Assembly: GCA_027924585.1 (NCBI GenBank)
Contig: BSBM01000608.1
Location: 7,690,501 to 7,754,500 of the forward strand
Length of the DNA stretch: 64,000 bases
From: Larix kaempferi
Taxonomy: Eukaryota; Streptophyta; Pinopsida; Pinales; Pinaceae
Direction: 5' to 3'
The translations under genes were made by a program, and so were the position numbers. Of the stretch, positions 1 through 12,126 are shown piece after piece. A model generated the notes under the pieces. It saw nothing but the letters and a program-made list of their open reading frames with translations. It was not told the DNA's origin and did not search any database. The stretch's first letter is position 1. Every line of letters starts with the position of its first letter.

Positions 1-891
1 TACCTGCATTTCCGGTAGCACCCTGGGCAGGTTTTTTCCGAAAATCATCTTAAAGATTGCTGAGAGCATGTAGTTGATAAAGTTGAACATATTATTTTCC
101 AGTGGAGTTGTGAAAACAATCTCCGGGAACTGCAATTCTTCCTGACTGGATACCATAATCATTCTCATTAAAAAGGCCTGAAACCTGAAATGTCTGTGTG
201 TGGAAAAATTGACCATCTGGTCATGAATCCTTTCTGCTATGAACGTTTCAAAATTTAGTCGAGGAATTTGATTTTCGTCAATTCCCGACTGGACTATACT
301 TATTCTGTACAATAAACTCAATTGAAACTCAGTTATATACAAATCCGTATCTAACCCTAGAACTACGGCCAACAGTGTCAAGACCAACTGAGTATTCTCA
401 TTAAAAAGATTGATATCTAAAGGATAAGGGAGTTCTGAAATGCTAGTCTCTGGTCTGAGACACGTCGACAAAAACATTTCCCTATCACTCTAAGAAGTAT
501 GATGAAAATTTTCAATAATTGAAACCTCAGAAAAAACTTCAGGGTCAAGGGTTTGGGGCAAATCTACTTCCAGGGCTCTAATCAATTCGGCTGGCTCGAT
601 TTTGCAAACGGCTCTGGTTTTCTGGCTATTTAAAACGACTCTTTCTTCCCTGGAATAATTCTCGGCACACCAGGAGACGAATTCTGGGAAAACAGGAAAT
701 TGGTCTGGGAAAAAAGCTATTAGAGATGACTGGTGAACCCTATGGGGGTCTATACCCTCTTTTAATAACTCAGACAACTTAATTTTCACATCGGAGACCG
801 GAAACCTAATTAGGGTGTCGTAAACATCTTCATCTCTGTCTTCTAGGGCATCTTTCGACCTAATAACGTCTATATCTTGCACAGTCTCCAT
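1..891 (-). pseudogene. Unrecognised 297-codon reading frame, one in-frame stop, running off the left edge
   Basis: Reading the minus strand from the ATG at 891 (context aaATGGAG), the frame stays open to base 1 apart from one TAG at 490-492. That gives 132 codons, the stop, then 163 more codons and no end inside the window. The first part is acidic (METVQDIDVIRSKD...). The second is hydrophobic and helix-like, with many Leu, Phe and Met residues (for example FLSTCLRPETSISELPYPL). No catalytic motif, zinc knuckle or signal peptide is visible and I do not recognise the family. One stop in nearly 300 codons suggests recent inactivation, or a sequencing error. A TATATAA lies about 170 bases upstream. 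It could be a gag-like or accessory protein of a transposable element, since everything nearby is repeat-derived. This is inference. Confidence 0.5.
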
Positions 892-1838
892 TTAAACGCT
901 TCTTTTAAACAAAATTTCGTTTAAAAAGTGTGACAGGTCACCAGACCCTACCTGTAAGTGCTTGCTTTTCGCCTTCTGTCGCAATCGCCAGCTTCCACCA
1001 GTCTTCGGAGCTCTCCAAGATAACGACACATGCAAAATGCCGTTATGTGGAGCCCTTTCTTTTTATATAAGCCTTTTTAGAATAACCTCCTTGCACCTTT
1101 ATGAACGCGGGTCATATCCAACCATTGATCTTCGAACCATTGTTTTGGACTGTCAGATTTCATCCCCCTTTATTCCACCGGCGGTATCCGCGATCGAAAA
1201 GGCGGTTTCCTTTTCTGGTTTACTCCCCGCGCGGATACACCATCTGCTGACACCTGTTATAGTGGTTTATTCTCCGCGACCGCTTCCCCTTATATCCCGT
1301 GTGCATGTTCCTGGCCGCGGATGAAACGTTGGCCGTTGATTTTATTTAAGTATGTATCAGCCTTCCGATCATTGTAAAATATGATGTCATGTGCCATGGC
1401 CCCGCCAAGCTCTCCCTGTTCGCCACGTGTTGGGTCCCACCTAGCCACGTAAGGTATCTTTCCACATTTCCATAATGGGTGGTTCCGCGCGGTGTTATAG
1501 TGGTTTCCGATACCGCTTTATCCATGCGCGGATGAATGAATATCAGACACGTGCCTTGGTGGTATTATGTCCGCTACCACCCTCCAACATTTGTTGACGA
1601 TTACATTGGCGACGCGGGGTTGATATTAGCCGTTGATCTTGATCTATAATATCTCCGCCGATGGGACTTGACCGGGGTTTAACCCTTACCTATATTTGCT
1701 AGCGGACCTTATAATTATGGGTTTTTATCTTATATTTTTATATGAAAACCTTCAATTCACCCCTTTTATGATGATTTTTTCTCTTAGGACCTTTTAGCCA
1801 AACCTTTTAGCCAAAATTTTAGGTTTTTCTCAGACCTG
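892..1838 (-). promoter_or_regulatory. Promoter-like, locally GC-rich region upstream of the minus-strand frame
   Basis: TATATAA at 1064-1070 reads as a TATA box on either strand and lies about 170 bases upstream of the minus-strand ATG at 891. From about 1170 to 1660 the sequence is richer in G+C and CpG than its surroundings. It contains several loose copies of a ccgcgcggat/ggtttccgataccgc theme (1175-1215, 1228-1290, 1485-1540). No open frame here is convincing. The same stretch could instead be part of an LTR ending at 1847. Confidence 0.3.
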
Positions 1839-1841
1839 GTG

Positions 1842-1865
1842 TCAACAACTGGCTCCAACTGGGGA
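1842..1865 (+). promoter_or_regulatory. Possible LTR end (tcaaca) and primer-binding site
   Basis: The sequence tcaaca at 1842-1847 is followed after two bases by tggctccaactgggga (1850-1865). This has the layout of a plant gypsy LTR end plus primer-binding site (TGGC...GGGGA). No matching second LTR is visible in the window, so the call rests on this motif alone. Confidence 0.3.
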
Positions 1866-3897
1866 TGCTATCCTCCCTGTGAGGTAGCAAAGAACATCGT
1901 AGACCAAGTGCCTAATCCATTGGGCCGCATTCAAACCCTTTTTTTTTTTTTTTTTTTTTTTTTGAAATTTTTACACTGTACAGGAACTTTCTTTTACCGC
2001 CCTCTGTTAGGACAAATAATGTTTGAGGTGTCTCCCATTTACTGGCCCTCCAGGATAAAATTCTCCATTGCAATTTTTTAAGATAAATGCATTTTCTCCT
2101 TGGCATCCTGCAATAATATATGGGCCTTTCCATAATATATGGGATTATGTGGTGATTATGGGACCCTGCATTGATGATAGAAACTTGGAAAGGTGGCAGT
2201 TATGTTTATCAACAAAGCTACGAGTTCCCGTTGTATTCATTTGAAGAGAGTCTTTGAGGCTAGGTCTATGTTCCTCGGAATTGAGCACAGATTTGTTATT
2301 CCTTCTTGCCTCTTGTGGGTTCTTAGCCCTTTTAGCTGAGGGATGTATCTTGGGTTCGAATTGCGGGCGGTTAAGAAAGATGAAGAGTGATGTGGATAGG
2401 AAAGGTAAGATGATTCCTGCAGAGTCGACCTTGGGTGATACTCTTTCCATGGCTCCAAAATTAACCAGGAAAGTGCAATGAGCCATGGAAGCAACAAAAT
2501 TTTAGCAGAAGCATACCCCTATTGCGTTAAAGTGAGAGATAGATGTGACAGAGAAGGTAATTCAGGCTCAACATGATGTCTTCCATCCTTCCAAAGAGTA
2601 TGATGATTTGGTTGATTGGATTTGTGACCCTGGGGACACTCGGTCCCATATGGTGCTCTACCATAGGACCTTGCCCCTCTATTGGACCATGAAAACTCTA
2701 ATGGGAATGACGATGGTGGACATAGATGCACTGGTTGTTGACATAAAGGAGGACCTAGCTCCCTGAAACGAATGATGGTTGAAGTCAAGTTTATGGATAC
2801 GAAGCTAGACATTGTTTTAAGGAACTTGGGAGTTGAGGTCGAGTCCAAGCACCCTTCCATGGGAGGTAGTCCTCAATCACACCACATCATTGAAGAATCA
2901 GATGAAGACCACTTGAAAGTTCATCGTAGCCGATTTCTTGGTTTTTCTTTATGTTTTTTATTATTAGGTCGATGGTTCAATGTCTCTTTCTAGCGTATCT
3001 TAGGAACACCTATAGCACTAGCTCTACCAATTTTGTTTTTTCTGCTCAAACACAAGCATCTAGACAACCTTTTATTTGAGTGTTTAAAAAAACAGGGTTA
3101 TGGGCCTTCTATTGGGATCTAAGATAAACATATATTTTTTGAAAAGGCTCAAATTTGATATCTTTTCCATTCTATGGAGGGATAACTTAAGCCTGTAAGT
3201 ATATTTTATATATATTTTCAATAATAAATAGAATGGCAGAAACATATAATCAATTTAAATAATCATAACTATATATCCATAATAATGACCAACCTATATA
3301 TATATATAAAAAAAAACAATGTATATAAAAAAGCATTATAAATTGACTTCAGCAAATTATTTCTTAAGAAATCATAATTAAACTTATAAAATTTTCAAAT
3401 ACGTAATTTGAAAGAAATACTAATTTTAGAACATATCTCTCGTCATCTGTATTCATTAAATATATAGAAAATCATTGTTTATATATAAATTTTCAATAAT
3501 AATAATTCAAATAGATATTTTGAAAGCAATATTAATCTACATGGTTAGTGGATTCCTTATGAACCTAAACATATGTGAACTTTGATTTTCAATCCACTAG
3601 ATTCTATACAAATTTCAAATTTAAAGCAAATGCTCCGAAGAAGGGGTCGAAATTAATTATTATTTCCACAAGGATAGAGTCAATCGTCCACCGATTTCAA
3701 TTTGATTTTCCAGGGCGCGTGACTAAAACTGTCGGTTCCAAGTACAGAGTCATTTATGAAACTCTTAAAGCCGTAATCTCCTTTCATGGGAATGATCACA
3801 TGGGGTGCGATTTTCTGTAATAAGGTTCGAACTTAATATTTGCTGTTGGGGGGCTCTTTTCCTTTCTGCCTCGGGGCAGCCTTGGTTTACATGGTAA
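1866..3897. other. No recognisable gene; short ORFs and AT-rich sequence
   Basis: There is a poly-T run at about 1939-1962. Between 2250 and 2990 several 70-110-codon frames occur on both strands. The plus-strand frames at 2545-2766 and 2772-2993 follow one another closely and use acidic, charged residues (MTEKVIQAQHD..., MMVEVKFMDTKLD...). They may be a broken element-encoded protein, but nothing is diagnostic. From 3000 to 3900 the sequence is AT-rich with no feature I can support. Confidence 0.3.
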
Positions 3898-4044
3898 ATG
3901 GTTTGGTAGATGTTTGGTCTTCATAAGTTTTCTCATAAGTTTGGTAGATGTTTGGTCTTCATAAGTTTTCTCATTATATATTATGAAATCATTCTTTATG
4001 GTAAATGGTTTGGTAGATGTTTGGTCTTCATAAGTGTTCTCAAT
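3898..4044. repeat. Short direct repeats (ttggtagatgtttggtcttcataag)
   Basis: The motif ttggtagatgtttggtctt followed by cataagt occurs three times, near 3901, 3940 and 4009. The first two copies are adjacent (about 40 bp apart). The third lies beyond an insertion that itself ends in tggtaaatggt, a motif also present before the first copy. Confidence 0.6.
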
Positions 4045-4739
4045 TTATATATTATTAAATCATAAACAAGTTAGATATCTATGAAGGAGTTACATCATTG
4101 ATCATGTATAAAGTTATATTAATCATAATCAATTGATTATGTTTTTGTTTTTATTTAGAAGTTGTCGATATCATAGTAATACCATATTGTTGACTATATT
4201 TACATCGAGAGGTGTTTAGATATTATCCGAGATTTTGGATTTCTTTGAGTGGATTAACAAGATTAACCTGAGTGTAACAAGTGTAGAGTGATGATTCATT
4301 TCATGGTGGTCGTATCTTGTTATGCTCAAATCCATCTTGATTAATATTTAAACGGTGGTTAAGAAAATGGCATGTTTATTAAATAGTGTTTGTTTTTATG
4401 TTTATATTAATTATTTTAATGTTTAACTTTTGCTTATCAATCGACCATCTCCACAAAACTAAGTGGTTGGCTATACCTATCGGTGTTCACTGACCACTTT
4501 ACTTATGGCTGTGCTAGTTTATTCACGATAAAATTCTAAGTTCTAATTATTGTTGTCCTTGATTTAATTTTTGTTAGAGATTACTTTTCAATGGTGTGAT
4601 GTGAGAGTGTGAAAAATAAACAAATATTCCATAATTTTATGTTTACTTATACATACTACATAAAGTGAATGTTATTATCATCAAAATAAATAAATAAATA
4701 AAATTTTGAAATTTGTAAAAATGACATATTATTTTATAT
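4045..4739. other. AT-rich sequence, nothing recognised
   Basis: AT-rich spacer with short homopolymer runs and an (aaat) run near 4687. No coding frame, RNA gene or terminal repeat was seen. Confidence 0.4.
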
Positions 4740-5568
4740 TTTTTTTTCCAAGGAAAAAAATCATTTATTCATATATGAATAATATTTACTAACCAAGAGG
4801 ACTTACATCATGGCTTCCATAACTGAAAATTCATTCTGGAAATCTTCATAAGATCATCAATACATACACAATTCCAGCTATTTACCTTATGAGTTTTCCA
4901 CTTTTCAAAAAGAGTCCCGTAACATGTTTGCCGCAAAACCATACATGAAGAAAAAAAAGTATGTGCCAAAGACATGAGCTATTGAGAGATTTGGTTCCCA
5001 TTCCGAACCTCTTCAATGAGAGTTCTTGGGACCAAGAATAACGCGCTTTTAGACAGTGAATCTGCCTCATCATTCAATTCCCTGTATACATGATCAAGAA
5101 AGAAATGTAACCAAACCTTTCAATTAGTTTTCTAATTGCCTCAAGTAAGTGAAGTAAATGAGGAGCTTTGATATGTATCTTATTGTTGACCCAGTCTATA
5201 ACCATTTTTGAGTCTCCTAAGTTCTGAATTTTAGAAATGTTCCGAGCCAACGTTGTGCTGAGGACTGCCCAAAGTGTTGTTAATTCTGCTTTACTGTTTG
5301 TGCACTGACCCGAGTTATATTTTATTGAAACTTTTACTGCATCTGAAAGATATATAATTGCTCCAGAACCTCCCAAAGGGAGGTCACCTTGGCTTGCTCC
5401 GTCGAAATAGGCCGAAGAGATATTTTTATCAATGTTGGGTTCCTTTATCTCTCGCTTCTTTTTAGACTTTTCAACATATTTATACTCGTCCACTACACAA
5501 TCATGACAAAAGTTACCTCTTATGGAATTTTTCGATTTTGAAAAATGGCATAATATATTGCCCACCAT
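4740..5568 (-). pseudogene. LINE (non-LTR retrotransposon) 3' remnant with RNase H domain, frameshifted
   Basis: The minus-strand frame 5568-5074 encodes a plant LINE-type RNase H domain (RVT_3 family). Visible are AYFDGAS (first Asp), a KAELTTLWAV segment (Glu), LGDSKMVIDW (Asp) and, after a shift of frame near 5095/5096, HVYRELNDEADSLSK (the last catalytic His/Asp region). One base appears to be missing at that point, and the tail continues in the other frame (5073-4882). Upstream of the domain there is only a short Cys/Lys-rich stretch and no reverse transcriptase, so this is a 5'-truncated copy, as is usual for LINEs. The minus-strand sequence near 4740-4780 (aataaatgattttttt...) resembles the AT-rich 3' end of such elements. 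RNase H of this family removes RNA from the RNA-DNA hybrid during insertion. This copy cannot be active. Confidence 0.75.
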
Positions 5569-6435
5569 ATGCTAGATACAAATAGGGAAGGGAAGATATT
5601 ATTGTATATATATTTAATGCACGCAATCCATATAAGTAATTATAATTATAATTAAATAAAAATACCAATTTATACATATAAAAAAATCATAATTAATTGG
5701 TTGTTGCCAACATTATTGATGTGGCTTCTTTCTTATTAAGGCATTCGGTGCAATTCCCATTTAGGTACACTGTTCAGTTTAATACAATCCATTAATATGG
5801 AGATCCCTTGTGTTTCTCAAATTATTAAAAAAATATATATTCATAATTAAATTTATAAAATTTTCAAAAACAATGTAATTAAATACATTCTCGTCACTAA
5901 AATCAAAATTTAAAATCAGTTCCTTTCTCTCATAATCCTCTACTCCATTTTTATAGAAAATAATGCAATTCGTATGTATACATTCTCAATAACAATATAA
6001 TTAAATACATATTTTGAAAATAATATAAATCTTTTATATCTTTTATCACTAAAATCAAAATTTAAATTTTAGTTTCATTTTCTCATCATCTAATCTTCTA
6101 CATTTTTATTACTAAAATCAAAATTTAAAAATTAATCTCATTTTCTCATCCTCTCCTACATTTTTTAAGGTGAGGATGTAGTTTCGTCTAGATACCATCT
6201 TTTTTAAATATATAACATTTGATTGTCTTTAATATATCATTGTGAGATATATGAATTTCACAAAGTCCATAATTTTTACAAGGTTAAGTATTTGGATAGC
6301 TAAAGATGAATGTAAGCATCTGAATTATATTATTTAACTTAAATTTTTTATCATTGACTTTTATGAATTGTGATTGTCCTATTTGTTATGGTGCCAGCCT
6401 TGTGGATTGGTGTCAGTACCTTGGCCATGCACTTA
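5569..6435. other. AT-rich sequence, nothing recognised
   Basis: AT-rich. The phrase cactaaaatcaaaatttaaa recurs near 5895, 6045 and 6110 as loose direct repeats. No gene or element boundary could be supported. Confidence 0.4.
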
Positions 6436-7033
6436 TGTTGGCGAACAATATTCAACCTATTGTAGGCCATTTAATGCAGCTGCAACAGACTTGTTGACCG
6501 TTGAATCCTATAGAGATGTTATTTTTCCTCTATACGGAAGTGTTGTCATTTATATTGTAAGTGTCGTAACTTATACTTGATGGGTTATTAGACCACCTTG
6601 ATGGGGTCGGCCCTGTATAAGTCATGTGGGTTAAAGGGTTACTAAACCACCCTATTGGGGGCCGACCTTGTCAGCATTATGTTAAGTGGTTAAGTTGAGG
6701 CCGACCTATTAAAGGTTATCAGGAAAGTTAAGTCGAGTATAAATAGAGTGCGGGAGGCACTCTATTTGATCATTCACTTTCTCACTCATACACTCATTGG
6801 AGAGTGGCGCACTAGTGGAGGAGAAGAAGCTGCTGCTAGGAGACTATCTCTTATGCTTGGGTTTTGTATCATTGCTCTATCTATCTCCGAGGAAGTTATT
6901 GGGGTTTTTCATGTTTATGGTTTTCCCCAAGGAAACTCTGTGTGTTTATTGTCTCTTGTGATTGATATCCTGTACATGTTATTCTCTCAGTTAAGATCCT
7001 AGATCATATTGAACCGATGTTAAAAAATTAACA
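6436..7033 (+). mobile_element. Element H: copia-type LTR without internal region (solo or truncated)
   Basis: The LTR ends in ttaaca at 7033 and is clearly related to the LTRs of element A. Shared blocks are the TATA box tataaatag (6738-6746), gtggcgcactagtg just downstream, the tgctaggagactatctct block, the ggggtttttca...ggttttcccc block and gttattctctcag. It also has the gggttattagaccacc...ggggtcggccct module of A and B. No primer-binding site follows and no second copy is present. The left boundary is unclear: TGTTG occurs at 6436 and 6492, and neither gives a target duplication with the right flank (ttatt). The right flank is the LTR of element D, already missing its outer part. Confidence 0.7.
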
Positions 7034-8874
7034 TTATTAACTATGATTTAGAAATAAACCATCTAGAAACAAACTGATAAATTCTGAGACAGTAACTAAT
7101 TATCAAATATGATATAAAAGTTAACTTTGGAAGAAGGTTGAAAGGAGATAAAGGAAGAAAATATGGAAGGAGGAGAAAATAAGAAAACTTAATTAAAAAC
7201 TCTATGTAACATAAAACAAGATTTAAATTATATCTAAAGAAAGAAGCATTATATCTAATAGGTAGAAGAAACTGGATTCTATGAAACATAAAATAGTGCA
7301 GAAGAGGTAAAAAACCATATGACGATCAGAATGCCAGTCCGAATGAGGAAAAACGAACTAAACTAAGGAAAATGAGTAGTTTTGATGATCTTAATGTCAA
7401 CTGGAGAATGCAGATGAACCTATAATGCAGAGAAATCAGTGAGAAGACTTGTTGAGAAGCTATGTTAATAGAAAGCAACCTATTCTAATCATTGTCTAAA
7501 GGAGATAAACTATTTCTATGATATGTGAAAAGAGGATTTAGCATGGATGATAGAAGTAACCTACAACTACAGAGGAAGGATGATTAACTTATAGCTACAT
7601 GAAGAAGAAACTGATGGAAGAAACTGAAATAACCTCTAACGACAGATTATGGAGGAAAACTGAAAGCAACTACATAATACTAAGCTTGGTCAACCATTCC
7701 TAATCCTAAAAATAGAGATTGTGTTAGCAGCAGAATATGATTTACAAGAAAAGCAAGGAAATAACATCTACAGTAAACAAGAATAATTTAAACAATCTGA
7801 GAAATAAAATATCTACTTGCAGAAAGAAAATACAAAATGAAATAAACCTCTGGTTGATGAGGGGCCCTTCCCAACAATCAGAGATGGAAATTAAAATGTC
7901 TTAAGCACTATCAACAAAGCATCAACGTACTGAAACTTCCATTAATTCTGAGAAAATTACACAATACTTCTGTCTATTCTCTACGCTATCTGATCTCTGT
8001 TTTCTCCATAAGAGGCATCTATTTATAAGTTACAATGAAAGAGAAGTTCGACAAAGTCGACCTCTCTAAAAATAGAAACTTTAATGTCTATACAACGGCT
8101 GCACAATGATTTAAGTCAGCGTAGAGGCCACTTTCCTTCCTTCACGACGTGAAGTCTTCCTGAAACAAATAGCTGGGTGTTAGCTCCCTTCAACCGTGGG
8201 CAGAAGCAGGTTCTTCCATGCTGGGCGTGGGAGCAGATCTTCTAGAGCATTGACGTGGGTAGGAGTGCGTGCTTTCAGGCTTAGCGAACAGGCGAACGAA
8301 TCTTCTGGAGTGCAGGCTCACCAACTGTGAGTGACACGTTCCAAACAGAACATAGGCCATTTCCCATCTTCCGTGCATGTTGATTCCCTTCAAGTGAATA
8401 GTAAGTGTGTTGGCGGTCTAGACGAGGGAGGACGCGCATCTTCTCGAACAAAGTCTCACTATCCATCAGGGCCACGTCACCAACAGAACCCACGTCGTGG
8501 TTCTTATATTTAATGCGCATGGATAAGCCAACTGTGGATTTTGCGAGCTGAATAAAAGGCTAGATGGCGGGATGGATGCGGCTGAACATTAGCAATATAA
8601 ACACACGGTCTGAATGGACGACCGTTTGAGAATCCGCATCCTGTAGAGAAAAACTAAATACCATGCCTGACTGGAAATGTCACTTTAATCATTAATAGAT
8701 CATAATATAACGAGATTTGAACAAAAAGTCAAATGATAAATGAATACATGCATACCTGGTCTATTTGATGGTATGAATGGCGGAAATAGTGCTTTATTAT
8801 ATCAAAATAGTAAAAATAATGCCACTCAAAGTATATTTGATGATAAAAAATGGTAAGAAAAATGGACGTCAACA
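7034..8874 (-). repeat. Element D 3' LTR (truncated)
   Basis: Matches 12746-14572 along its whole length with small indels. The outer part corresponding to 12127-12745 is missing at the junction with element H. It starts, on the minus strand, TGTTGACG directly after the purine tract. Confidence 0.85.
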
Positions 8875-8890
8875 CTCCCCCAAACCGAAG
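8875..8890 (-). promoter_or_regulatory. Element D polypurine tract
   Basis: The minus strand reads atcttcggtttgggggag immediately before the LTR start TGTTGACG. The purine-rich tract next to the 3' LTR is where plus-strand DNA synthesis is primed. Confidence 0.7.
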
Positions 8891-11800
8891 ATATGCCAGG
8901 TCCCACTGAGCAAAGAGAAAAAGAAATAAGGACGAAGTGGATGCGGTTGGATGGACTCAGAAAGGATGAGAGTGAGCAGAATGATGGTGAGAATCAAGCA
9001 GAGGTTAGTTTTAAAGCAAGGTCCAATTGAATGTTTGAAAAATCATGAGACGGAAATTTGACACATTTAAACGATCATGTCATTATTCAGAATTTTTGAA
9101 ATGTGTACCATAATAAAGATGTGTGCGTTAACGGATTCATATGGTTTGTGAAATATTCAACCATGTCCAAAGTAAAGTTTGGATAGGTTGAAAGAAAATT
9201 TTCATCATAGGATTATAACATAGTGCATTAAAAATCATGATGATCTTTAATTAATAAAATGATGGTTCACATCTTGATTTTTTTTTGCATATAACTTAAT
9301 GAAAAGTTAAAACCATATGATAACGAGATAATAATTCTGAAAATTGTAATAATGCATGATTAATTGAATCATTTGGTGAAGTCGAGATGAATTAAAGGAA
9401 TGAGATCATGTGCAAAGATGATATTTGATTAATCCCTGATATGGTTAGTCAATTAGATTTATCAATAGAATTAAAAAAATTAAATATCTTAGCACACTTA
9501 ATCATGATGTTATAAACTATGGTTTTATTTGGATCATCATTCATTTGCTTCATTCGACCCTTCATACAGACCATTTGTTTGTACAAGATGTGCTTGCTGG
9601 ATTTGAATGCTGCTGATTATGCAGAGAAATTCTGCTGCTGCCGGCACACAAAAGGATGATGTAAACCTGCTTTTCTGAAATCTTCAGTCGCTCTTCTTTG
9701 TTCAACATGGATCATAACAGTCTTTTTTTCTTTTGCTACTTGCATTATTCCTGAAACAACAGATCATTGTATAGGCACTTTAATTGTATTATAAGTAAAC
9801 AGAAAAATAGAAGCAATTATGAATCCCAGTAACCAGAAAAAAATAGAAATAATGTTGAATCCTCCCGCAAACCGAACGTATGGCACGTCCTCGGACCATT
9901 AATAAATTAATACTCGGTTGCATGCTTCTTATGTAAATATTCTAGATCAACATCAATCAGAAAAAAATCCTAAAAAAACATCATTATTCTAAAAACTAGA
10001 ACTTTTTGAGAAAAATATGTATTCATGATATGACCAAAACAATATCATACTAAGTCAGATTCTTCAACACATGCAAATTCATCAGTTTATGCTCATGAAG
10101 ACCACATAAAGAATAATAGTGTAAGAGATGCGAAAAATTCCATAGGAAAACTAGTTGTCCATGACTCATTGTAAAGATATCTTGTCATCGAAAGAATATA
10201 GATAAGGTTCACCATAAAGTTTGTGAGATCTACTATAGTTATGGGTCCCATTTCTAGGATAATCATATCCTAGGTATTTGTTTGAATTAGATGACATGGT
10301 CCAAGTCCAACTTACACCCATTATCTAATGAAAGTAAAAATAATCAGCATAAACATGTGTTTGTATACTCAAGTTTTTATAAGCTATGTGAATAGCAATG
10401 CATTAACCAAACCTCTTTTACCCGATATGGACTTGCTGCCAGCAGGCCTGTTCAGTACCCCGATGGGTTTATCTTGGTACCATGCAAGCATAGCCCTGCT
10501 GCCAGCGATCCTGTTCAGTACCCCGCCGGGTTTACTTGCATTTACCGAGCTTCCTTGTTTAAGATTTTACTTAGCATGGACATGCTGCCAGTGAGCCTGT
10601 TCAGTACCCCGGCGGGTTTACTTCGTATAATGATATTTTTAGTAAGGAAGTCAGTTGGCACTAGAGTGTGCTAAGCCTGTTAAACACATAATTCAAATTT
10701 TTAGCACAAACCTTATGAGTAACTTTATAATGGCCTAAATTACAGATCATGTCAAAAGATAATAACCTAAAGCTGTTCTTTGACTTCATAGTCTATCTTC
10801 TTCATAAAAGGTCAGTAATGTTCCCCACAAAATAGAAAATATCACCCACTTTTAGGCTACCTTTTAAAGGTGCTTTAGAGACAAGTTTTGATAATGAGTC
10901 TAGGATGAACTAGGAGTCCATAGGTGTAAGATTGAGTTTTGTGGAGATCATAATAATTAACGTAGGTCTTTGAGTAATTGGTATAATAAAAAATTTGAAT
11001 GTATGATGTAAGATTGCTTTGGTTTAGTCATTGACATGATCTTATTCTTAGTTCTTTTATTTTAAAGAAAAACATTAAGTGAAGTTGTATGGATATCTAG
11101 AGCTAACTAACCACATACAACTTTTTATTTATATACATACTATCTTATGCTATCTAAAAGAAAGAAAAACCCTTTATTCAAGTGTAAGAACTTTTCCAAT
11201 GTAACCATGTGCGAAGCAAAATGAAAAACATACCTATATCCACATATAAAAAATTTAAAGCAGTGATTACCTGGATGTGGAGAATCAACCGACTTACTTG
11301 CTTTTGCAATAGAATGTGTCGAATGAAAAAATGGTATTGTGGCCTCATTACCTCTTGGATTCATATTTCGATGTAATCCTGATACTCACCTTCCTTCCTC
11401 ATGCCATGCAGATCCTTTTCTTCTGAGTGTTCAATTGCTTGAGTACACGAGAGATATGTCGATAGATATGTGGAGAACTCTTCAACATCAGATCTCTCTC
11501 CATTAAATCTAGTCTCCAAGTTTTCTGTTTCCTTGGCAGATTGGAAAGGAGATTAAGTTTGTAGCTCATGGGATTGTGGTTCTTCTATTATTTGTGGAGA
11601 GGTAGATAAATTCTTGACTTCTGTCAAGATGTGTTCTCCTTGAAAAGAGGATATTGAGATCCCTGCTGCTACTAGGATTTGAGAGATTTCTCTCATACTG
11701 ATAAGCACCTTTGAATCCATGTCATCGGCTGGCAGGTTCTGCCTTACATATGGGTTAGTCCTGGGGTTCTTACAGCACCCAATTTTATTTATTTATTTTT

Positions 11801-12107
11801 ATATGTTTTTAAAATACTTTCTGCTACTAAAGCAAATTTGCGAAAAACACCACACTTGATCAAAGAATAACACACTTGAAAAGAAGGAAGGAGAACTTTA
11901 CGAAATAAATTGCGGAAAATTAAATATTCATATGTACAGAAAGGAAATCACATTGGAAAGGAACAACAAGGATTTGGGTCACCCCACTATAGTGGATGCG
12001 CAGGTTCTTACCTCTCGTCTTACCGTTCTCCCCTCCCCCTTGTTGTGTAATTTAAAGGAAACCTATCTACCCCTTATCTAGCTAGACTCCAATCCCTTTA
12101 GCACCTC
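8891..12107 (-). other. Element D internal region, non-coding
   Basis: About 3.2 kb, AT-rich, with no frame longer than about 90 codons and no gag, protease, integrase or reverse transcriptase motif on either strand. A second phrase resembling the purine tract (cctcccgcaaaccgaacgtatggcacgtc on the plus strand, near 9872) echoes the sequence at 8876-8905, which suggests an internal duplication. Confidence 0.6.
10434..10620. repeat. Three interspersed 38-bp repeats inside element D
   Basis: Near-identical 38-bp units begin at 10434, 10497 and 10583. Each reads tgctgccag...cctgttcagtaccccg.cgggttta. They are separated by unrelated spacers of 25 and 48 bases, so they are not a simple tandem array. 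They are richer in G+C than the rest of the internal region. Confidence 0.8.
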
Positions 12108-12124
12108 CCCGGAAACAGCGCCAA
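12108..12124 (-). promoter_or_regulatory. Element D primer-binding site (tRNA-Asp type)
   Basis: The minus strand reads ttttggcgctgtttccggggagg directly after the LTR end CACCAACA. It resembles the TGGCGCCGTTGCCGGGGA site common in plant gypsy elements, with two or three changes. Confidence 0.75.
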
Positions 12125-12126
12125 AA

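Noticed and set aside
962-1324. A 120-codon plus-strand gene
   Set aside because: No domain, and it overlaps the promoter-like region of the minus-strand frame.
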